A DNA stretch of 56,468 bases from Chloroflexi bacterium CFX4 (GTDB lineage: Bacteria > Chloroflexota > Anaerolineae > Aggregatilineales > UBA2796), in the NCBI GenBank assembly GCA_021404685.1, contig QWHC01000023.1, positions 1-56,468 on the forward strand, written 5' to 3'. Shown in pieces: positions 51,211 through 56,468 of this stretch. The notes beneath the pieces were generated by a model that had not been told where the DNA came from, made no database searches, and worked only from the letters and a program-made list of their open reading frames with translations. The position numbers were made by a program, and so were the translations under genes. Within the stretch, counting starts at the first letter, position 1, and every line of letters starts with the position of its first letter.

Positions 51211-52659
51211 ATGACCATCCGCACACGCCTCACGCTGTGGTATTCTGCACTTCTAGCGACGGTGATCCTCGTCTTTGGCATTTCGCTGTTCAGCCTGCTG
51301 AATTGGGCATGGCACAGCCAATTGCAAGAGAGTATGCGCTTTGTGGCGCAGCAGGTGATTGACCTGATCCGCTTTGATGAGGTGATGGATACGCAAGCGC
51401 AGCCTGCCATTCGCAAGCAGCTTTCGCGGATGCCCTACTTCACCTTTGCGGTGCAGGTATGGCGGCACGACGGCAAGCTGATTGCCGCCACCGACAACGT
51501 GGCAGATTATGGCGAGGCGTTCGATAAAGACTACATCGGCAGCCGCACTGAAGTTACCCGTGATATTCACCTGCCCGCCGAAGATATTCACGCGCTGGTC
51601 TCCACGCTGCCCATCTACACCGTGAACGGCATGTTCCTTGGCACTGTGCAGATTCTCTCGCCCCTGACCACCTTAGAGGCAGCCACAGACCGCCTGCTGC
51701 GCGTGATGATCGGCGTTGGTGTGGTGGCGATGGTACTTTCCTTCATGGTTGGTTCGGTGATTGCCACCCAAGCCCTTCAACCAATTGAGACGATCAGCCT
51801 TGCTGCCAAGCAAATCACCGCGGCTGATGACCTGAGCAAGCGCATTCCCTACACCGGTCCGATGGATGAGCTAGGACAGCTTACGCTCACCTTCAACACG
51901 ACACTGGAACGCCTGGAGCGCCTATTCGTGACGCAGCGCCGCTTTGTGGCAGATGTTTCGCATGAACTGCGGACGCCGCTTACCACGCTGCAAGGCAACC
52001 TTGACCTGATGAAGCGCTTCGGACTCGATCCCGTCTCGTTGGAGGCGATGGAAGGCGAGCTTAAACGCATGACGCGCCTTGTGGGTGATTTGCTGCTGCT
52101 GGCACAGGCAGATAGCGGACGCCTGCCGCTGATTGAGGAGACTGTTGACCTTGATACGCTGGTGCTGGAGGTTTACCGCCAAGCCAAGCTGCTGAGCGAG
52201 ACGGTTCAGGTGCGCCTAGAGCCGCCTGAGCCAGTGCGCGTGACGGGCGACTCGGATCGCTTGAAACAGGTCTTGCTGAACCTGGTGACGAACGGCATCA
52301 AATATACACCGGAAGGCGGCGAGGTCGTCATCAGCCTGACGGTCGAAGGCGGCTATGCTTTCATCCGCGTTAGCGATACCGGCGTTGGCATTCCCAAAGA
52401 GGATTTGCCCTACATCTTCGAGCGCTTCTACCGCGTGGACAAGGCGCGGGCGCGCCAGATGGGCGGCGCCGGCTTGGGACTTTCCATCGCCAAGTGGATT
52501 GTCGAGTCGCACCATGGGCGCATTTGGGCAGAGAGTGAAGTTGGCAAAGGCTCCACTTTCACCGTGCAAATTCCGCGCATGGACGCCGAGGTTGAGCCTG
52601 AATCCATGCGCGATACGCGCCCGCGCATCCCAATTTTGCGGCTGCCGCGCCGCACCTAA
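51211..52659 (+). CDS. Membrane sensor histidine kinase (PhoR/BaeS-like)
   Basis: A 482-residue kinase paired with the regulator upstream. It has two membrane helices (about 9-32 and 163-185) around an extracytoplasmic sensor of about 130 residues, a HAMP region ([20 protein letters not shown]), HisKA with H251 in [20 protein letters not shown], and HATPase motifs [23 protein letters not shown] and [24 protein letters not shown] at 51184 with GAGGAAAG close by is an alternative start; the ATG at 51211 gives the usual N-terminus ([14 protein letters not shown]). Its TAA overlaps the TAG of the converging ABC ATPase gene. Confidence 0.92.
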   Translation: MTIRTRLTLWYSALLATVILVFGISLFSLLNWAWHSQLQESMRFVAQQVIDLIRFDEVMDTQAQPAIRKQLSRMPYFTFAVQVWRHDGKLIAATDNVADYGEAFDKDYIGSRTEVTRDIHLPAEDIHALVSTLPIYTVNGMFLGTVQILSPLTTLEAATDRLLRVMIGVGVVAMVLSFMVGSVIATQALQPIETISLAAKQITAADDLSKRIPYTGPMDELGQLTLTFNTTLERLERLFVTQRRFVADVSHELRTPLTTLQGNLDLMKRFGLDPVSLEAMEGELKRMTRLVGDLLLLAQADSGRLPLIEETVDLDTLVLEVYRQAKLLSETVQVRLEPPEPVRVTGDSDRLKQVLLNLVTNGIKYTPEGGEVVISLTVEGGYAFIRVSDTGVGIPKEDLPYIFERFYRVDKARARQMGGAGLGLSIAKWIVESHHGRIWAESEVGKGSTFTVQIPRMDAEVEPESMRDTRPRIPILRLPRRT

Positions 52660-53408
52660 TGCTTGATGATCTTGCTGAGGAAGGCGCGCATTCGTTCCGT
52701 CTCCGGCGCGGTGAACATTTCCTCCGGTCTGCCTTCTTCAACGATCTCGCCCTGATCCATGAAGATGGCGCGGCTGGCGGCGGCGCGTGCAAAGCCCATC
52801 TCGTGGCTCACGACCAGCATCGTCATGCCTTCGTTCGCCAGATCGAGCATGACATCCAGCACCTCTTTGATCATCTCTGGGTCGAGAGCGCTAGTTGGCT
52901 CATCAAAGAGCATGATCTTCGGCTGCATGGCAAGCGCACGCGCAATTGCCACGCGCTGCTGCTGACCGCCGCTGAGCTGGACGGGAAACGCATCTGCCTT
53001 TTCGGGAATGCCGACCTTTGCCAGCAACTCGCGGGCGATCTCGGCTGCCTCTTTGCGGCTGCGCTTGCGGATGACGCGCTGAGCAAGGCAGATGTTTTCC
53101 AGCGCCGTGCAGTGTGGGAACAGGTTAAAGCTCTGAAAGACCATCCCAACTTCGGCGCGCACCTTGTTGATGTTGGCTGCCGAGTCTAGCTCGATGCCAT
53201 CCACGATGATCTCGCCACTGTCGAAATTCTCCAGCCGATTGATGCAGCGCAGCAAGGTAGATTTGCCCGATCCGCTTGGACCAATGATTGTGATCACCTC
53301 TTGTGGGAAGACTTCAAGGCTCACATTGCGCAGGGCATGGACAATGCCGCGTGGTGTGCGGAAATATTTGTTGATGTTCTGAATAGAGATAATTGATGTC
53401 TCAGCCAT
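52656..53408 (-). CDS. Amino-acid-type ABC transporter ATP-binding protein (GlnQ-like)
   Basis: A 250-residue ATPase with Walker [11 protein letters not shown]-loop [19 protein letters not shown] signature [16 protein letters not shown], Walker [16 protein letters not shown] and H-switch [12 protein letters not shown]. The polar-amino-acid subfamily (GlnQ/HisP) is indicated by the length and the [11 protein letters not shown] region. It pairs with the permease gene directly upstream (17-base gap), so they form an importer without a visible binding protein. GAGGAT lies upstream of ATG 53408. Confidence 0.92.
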   Translation of the reverse strand: MAETSIISIQNINKYFRTPRGIVHALRNVSLEVFPQEVITIIGPSGSGKSTLLRCINRLENFDSGEIIVDGIELDSAANINKVRAEVGMVFQSFNLFPHCTALENICLAQRVIRKRSRKEAAEIARELLAKVGIPEKADAFPVQLSGGQQQRVAIARALAMQPKIMLFDEPTSALDPEMIKEVLDVMLDLANEGMTMLVVSHEMGFARAAASRAIFMDQGEIVEEGRPEEMFTAPETERMRAFLSKIIKH

Positions 53409-53425
53409 TATGAAATCCTCGTGGC

Positions 53426-54991
53426 TCAATGTGGCAAGGCTAGACGGCGTTCTGCGGCGCGCACCAACACGGAAAGTAAGAGCGTCATACACAGGTAGAG
53501 CGCGCCAATGGTGATGTACGGCTCGAAAACGCGGAAGGTATCCGCCGCAAACAGGCGCGCCCGCTGCGTCATCTCTGGCAAGGCGATCACAGTCAGCAGC
53601 GCTGTATCCTTCAGCATGGCGATGAATTCGTTGCCCAACGGTGGCAAAACGACGCGGAACGCCTGCGGCAGGATGATATAGCGCATTGCTTGCAAGTAGC
53701 TCATGCCCAAACTACGCGCCGCTTCCATCTGCCCGCGCCCAATGCTTTGAATGCCGGCGCGGAATAGCTCGGCAAGGTAGGCGCCATAGCAGATTGCCAA
53801 GCCGAGAATGCCGCGTGCCAGCGGCGGCAGATCGCTGTTAGCAGCAAAGGCGCCAAGAATGAGGATAAAGGTTGATCCCATCACCAACGCCGCGATAATT
53901 GGCTGTAAGAAGGCAGACGGCTCAGTTCGGCTCAGCGCACGCCGATTCCAAGCCTGTGTCAGGGCGATGATCGCCGCCAACAGACCGATGCCGATTTGAA
54001 GGGTTGGTGCAAGCTGCGGAAAATCATCGCGCAGCCAAGTGTAGAGCGCGAAGTTCACAAAGAGCAAGGTCACCAGCAGCGGCACACCGCGCAGCACTTC
54101 CACGTAGATGGTCGAAGCGTTGAACAGGATCGGATTGCTGGAAATACGCATTAAGCCTGCCACCAAGCCGATCACGACCGCAACCGCAAACGCCACAATC
54201 GCCACGAACAACGTCAGGAAAATGCCCGAATCGCAGCCAGCGAGGTTGTTCAGGGCGCACTCGGCAGGCGCATAGCGCAGCACAGTTAGGATGTCCTGCT
54301 CACGCACCTGTACGATCACTTCAGGCTCAAATTCCACCAGAAAACTTTCTGAATCTGCCTCCAGCACAATGCCCGTTAGCGTGTTGTCTGGCACTTCGGG
54401 CTTCAAAGGCAGCACCACGCGGCAACGCCCATCGGCACTGGGCGCGCAGCCCTCAGGGATACGCGTCACCGCATCCACCAAAACGTTGAACTTCTGCACC
54501 TCTTGGCGTTCGCCATCATCGGTCACGATGCGGAAGCGCCCTAAATCCTCAAAGGTGAGCGCGCCGCTGATCTGAGCGCGCAAAAGTGTGATGGTGGCCT
54601 CGGTCGGGCAGTCCTCCGCGGCAGCGGACGGTTCACAGGTCAGCGTGGCAATATCACGGCGCGGCACGCGAATGGTCACTTGCCGTTTGGTCTCAACGCT
54701 GATCAAATCGCCCGTCTGCCCGATGAAGACACCTTCAATGCGCCTTGTAGCACCGTCTTCGGTGCGAACATCATAAATCACGTTCGCAAAGCGCGTGGTG
54801 GTCAGGCGCGGATCGTCAGTCACGAAGATCAAGGCGCGGCGGTAAAGTGGGCTGGTGAAGAACGAATAAAAGACTAGCACCAGTCCGACCACAATAATAA
54901 TTACCCACCATGGCAGGCGTGCCACGCGCATGGCAAGCTGTTCAAGCAGCGGAATGTTGGCAACTTCGCGGTGTGAGGATGCTATTGACAT
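53426..54991 (-). CDS. Amino-acid ABC transporter permease with extra extracytoplasmic domain
   Basis: A 521-residue permease, about twice the length usual for HisM/GlnP-type proteins. The C-terminal part has the core: [20 protein letters not shown], and the EAA loop [20 protein letters not shown] followed by [17 protein letters not shown]. One helix (about 27-45) at the N-terminus is followed by about 190 residues of beta-rich extracytoplasmic domain (about 50-250; several cysteines, e.g. [14 protein letters not shown]). Another insert of about 60 residues lies between the first core helices and the EAA region. The extra domain may act as a tethered ligand-binding module, given the absence of a binding protein. 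The ATG at 54991 is chosen over the upstream TTG; its ribosome site is weak. Confidence 0.85.
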   Translation of the reverse strand: MSIASSHREVANIPLLEQLAMRVARLPWWVIIIVVGLVLVFYSFFTSPLYRRALIFVTDDPRLTTTRFANVIYDVRTEDGATRRIEGVFIGQTGDLISVETKRQVTIRVPRRDIATLTCEPSAAAEDCPTEATITLLRAQISGALTFEDLGRFRIVTDDGERQEVQKFNVLVDAVTRIPEGCAPSADGRCRVVLPLKPEVPDNTLTGIVLEADSESFLVEFEPEVIVQVREQDILTVLRYAPAECALNNLAGCDSGIFLTLFVAIVAFAVAVVIGLVAGLMRISSNPILFNASTIYVEVLRGVPLLVTLLFVNFALYTWLRDDFPQLAPTLQIGIGLLAAIIALTQAWNRRALSRTEPSAFLQPIIAALVMGSTFILILGAFAANSDLPPLARGILGLAICYGAYLAELFRAGIQSIGRGQMEAARSLGMSYLQAMRYIILPQAFRVVLPPLGNEFIAMLKDTALLTVIALPEMTQRARLFAADTFRVFEPYITIGALYLCMTLLLSVLVRAAERRLALPH

Positions 54992-55125
54992 AAACAATCT
55001 TTACAAGTGCAAGGCTTAACCGTGCCGCATTATAGCGCATTTGCGGATTTGTGGGTTAGCAAAGCGCACAGCGGTAAGGGGATGGGCTGCCGATGGTGTG
55101 CGAATCGTCCGCAACCCACCTCCGC

Positions 55126-55159
55126 TTCCCCTTCCCTGCGGGCAGGAAAGGGCGAGGGC
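55126..55159. repeat. REP-like palindrome upstream of tdh
   Basis: CCCTTCCCTGC pairs with GCAGGAAAGGG (one mismatch) across GG. Same family as 56308 on the other side of the gene. A short stem (ATCTCT/AGAGAT, 55170-55188) follows. Confidence 0.5.
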
Positions 55160-55212
55160 AGCATACACCATCTCTTCTTTTGAGAGATTATCACGAAAAG
55201 CAGGCGGCGGTG

Positions 55213-55218
55213 TACAAT
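55213..55218 (+). promoter_or_regulatory. -10 box of threonine dehydrogenase gene
   Basis: TACAAT at 55213-55218, about 30 bases before the ATG. The -35 region is poor (TTATCA at 19 bases). Confidence 0.45.
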
Positions 55219-55248
55219 AGATTTGCAAAACCTTTGGAGCAAAAACTT

Positions 55249-56298
55249 ATGACTTTACCAACAACCATGAAAGCTATCCTCAAGGCGGAACGTGCGCCCG
55301 GCTTGATCTACGTTGAAGATTACCCTATGCCAAGCCTAAAACATGGCGAAGTGCTGGTCAAAGTGCAGGCAGGCTCGATCTGTGGCACAGATATTCACAT
55401 CTACAAGTGGGATGAATGGTCACAAAAGCGCTTGAAACCGCCCTTTGTGGTTGGGCATGAGATCACCGGCGTGGTGGCGGCAGTTTCGCCCGATGTGGAT
55501 CATGTGGCGGTTGGCGATCAAGTTTCACTGGAGAGTCACGTCGTCTGCAATACCTGCTACTTCTGCCGCACCGGGCGGGCGCATCTGTGTGAAAAGACGC
55601 AGATCATCGGCGTGGATCGGGATGGTGGCTTTGCCGACTACATCGCCATTCCCGCCCAAAACATTTGGAAGAACAGCCCTAGCACACCGCTGCCTATCGC
55701 CGTGATTGAGGAAAACCTAGGCAACGCAGTGCATACCGTCATGGCGCAGGATGTCTCCGCCAAATTTGTGCTGGTTACCGGCTGCGGACCGGTTGGCTTG
55801 ATGGCGATTGCGGTGGCGAAGGCTGCCGGCGCACGGGCTGTAATCGCCACCGATGTCAGTCGCTATCGGCTGGATTTGGCGTGCCAAATGGGTGCCGATC
55901 GCGCTGTGGATGTGCGTCATGAAGACCTTATCAGCATCATCACAGAGGTGACGAGCGGCGAGGGTATTGATGTACTTTTGGAAATGTCCGGCGCGCCGAG
56001 TGCCATTAATGAGGGCTTTGCGGCACTGAAAGAAGGCGGTGAAGCAGCACTGCTGGGCTTGACGCCGGGCGCCTTCACCTTCGACCTAAACGCACACATC
56101 GTCTTTAAGGGCGCGGTGGTGCGCGGCATTGTGGGTCGGCGGCTGTGGGAGACGTGGTATCAGGCACACGGCTTGCTGGAATCAGGCGCGCTGCGGCTGG
56201 ATGGTTTGGTGACGCATACCTTTCCCATGCGCGATTTTGAGCAGGCGTATCAGACCTTTATGAGCGGCAGCAGCGGTAAGATCATGCTGATCCCGTGA
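55249..56298 (+). CDS. tdh: L-threonine 3-dehydrogenase
   Basis: A 349-residue zinc alcohol dehydrogenase-family enzyme that oxidises L-threonine to 2-amino-3-ketobutyrate with NAD. The catalytic zinc region is SICGTDIHIYKWDEWSQ and VGHEITGVV; the structural zinc cysteines are VCNTCYFCRTGRAHLCE; the Rossmann motif is VTGCGPVGLMAIAVAKAAGA. The C-terminal RRLWETWYQAHGLLESGAL is typical of Tdh. Length fits E. coli Tdh (341). GGAG nine bases upstream sets the start at 55249. The usual partner kbl (2-amino-3-ketobutyrate CoA ligase) is not within the window; it could lie beyond the right edge. Confidence 0.92.
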   Translation: MTLPTTMKAILKAERAPGLIYVEDYPMPSLKHGEVLVKVQAGSICGTDIHIYKWDEWSQKRLKPPFVVGHEITGVVAAVSPDVDHVAVGDQVSLESHVVCNTCYFCRTGRAHLCEKTQIIGVDRDGGFADYIAIPAQNIWKNSPSTPLPIAVIEENLGNAVHTVMAQDVSAKFVLVTGCGPVGLMAIAVAKAAGARAVIATDVSRYRLDLACQMGADRAVDVRHEDLISIITEVTSGEGIDVLLEMSGAPSAINEGFAALKEGGEAALLGLTPGAFTFDLNAHIVFKGAVVRGIVGRRLWETWYQAHGLLESGALRLDGLVTHTFPMRDFEQAYQTFMSGSSGKIMLIP

Positions 56299-56307
56299 AA
56301 ACCAACT

Positions 56308-56350
56308 CCCCTTTCCCCGCCGGCAGGGAAAGGGGCAGGGGGATAGGGGT
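56308..56350. repeat. REP-like palindrome downstream of tdh (possible terminator)
   Basis: CCCCTTTCCC (56308-56317) pairs perfectly with GGGAAAGGGG (56326-56335), followed by further G-runs. It is the cleanest copy in the window and could end tdh transcription. The remaining bases to the edge hold no supported gene; a second GC-rich stem (CCCGCCTTTGGGGGCG) lies near 56410. Confidence 0.6.
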
Positions 56351-56468
56351 AACTCAGGGGAAGCGCGGTAAACCATTTGTCACTTTTGCCAAACGCCCAA
56401 AAATCTGCCCGCCTTTGGGGGCGTGTCTCAACTCGGTTTTTGACAGTTAAATCTACCTTGTCAGGCTT

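Overview
The window looks like about 56 kb of a chromosome from a moderately GC-rich bacterium, most likely a member of the Chloroflexota (Anaerolineae-like). This is an inference from the protein repertoire: Thr/Pro-rich surface tails, orphan solute-binding proteins, a giant secreted alpha-2-macroglobulin, a SwrC-like RND pump, F420-type small oxidoreductases, a GAF-rich histidine kinase and a dispersed cell-division cluster. No rRNA gene, CRISPR array, replication origin or prophage was seen. Two tRNA genes are present: Arg-ACG at 15154-15226 and Pro-GGG at 27118-27190.

Layout. 1-12 kb: a flavin split-barrel protein, two very small genes, an orphan family-5 solute-binding protein, an RND pump with a large helical-repeat insert, a secreted subtilase with C-terminal repeats, and an unusual Clp-N/kinase-fold fusion. 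12-15 kb: an FtsL-like protein, an FtsI-type transpeptidase and a methyltransferase in one run. 15-17.3 kb: downstream of tRNA-Arg lies a lower-GC graveyard of Rhs C-terminal fragments with a broken putative toxin/immunity pair and an intact HNH nuclease with a small overlapping partner. 17.3-25.5 kb: a TGS/uridine-kinase fusion, rsmH facing it, a three-gene operon of solute-binding domains fused to OmpA-like or VWA domains, and a GNAT acetyltransferase. 25.7-30.1 kb: a DUF4139 protein, tRNA-Pro followed by the same 89-bp repeat that follows tRNA-Arg, and a type IIG (MmeI-like) restriction-modification gene broken by frameshifts, deletions and an IS4 remnant. 30.1-40.6 kb: an F420-type reductase, the 2,120-residue alpha-2-macroglobulin, a cytoplasmic multi-GAF histidine kinase and a Cys-rich small protein. 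40.6-42.2 kb: an IS607-type element with a dead recombinase and an intact-length TnpB. 42.3-48.3 kb: an amidohydrolase, then the most interesting island: two CARF-HEPN (Csx1/TM1812-like) proteins flanking a membrane-anchored P-loop ATPase, with no cas genes or CRISPR array. 48.3-56.5 kb: a beta-propeller protein with a two-component pair, an amino-acid ABC ATPase and permease, and threonine dehydrogenase bracketed by palindromic repeats.

Promoters read by eye fall into a consistent set: TATACT or TAGAAT/TACAAT -10 boxes, often with an upstream TG (extended -10) and sometimes a TTGGNN -35 at 17 bp. In two cases (12098 and 46894) the -10 lies only 8 bases from the start codon, suggesting leaderless mRNAs. 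Most other genes have recognisable purine-rich ribosome-binding sites, and these were used to shorten many open reading frames to likelier starts. All functional calls rest on reading motifs without database searches.
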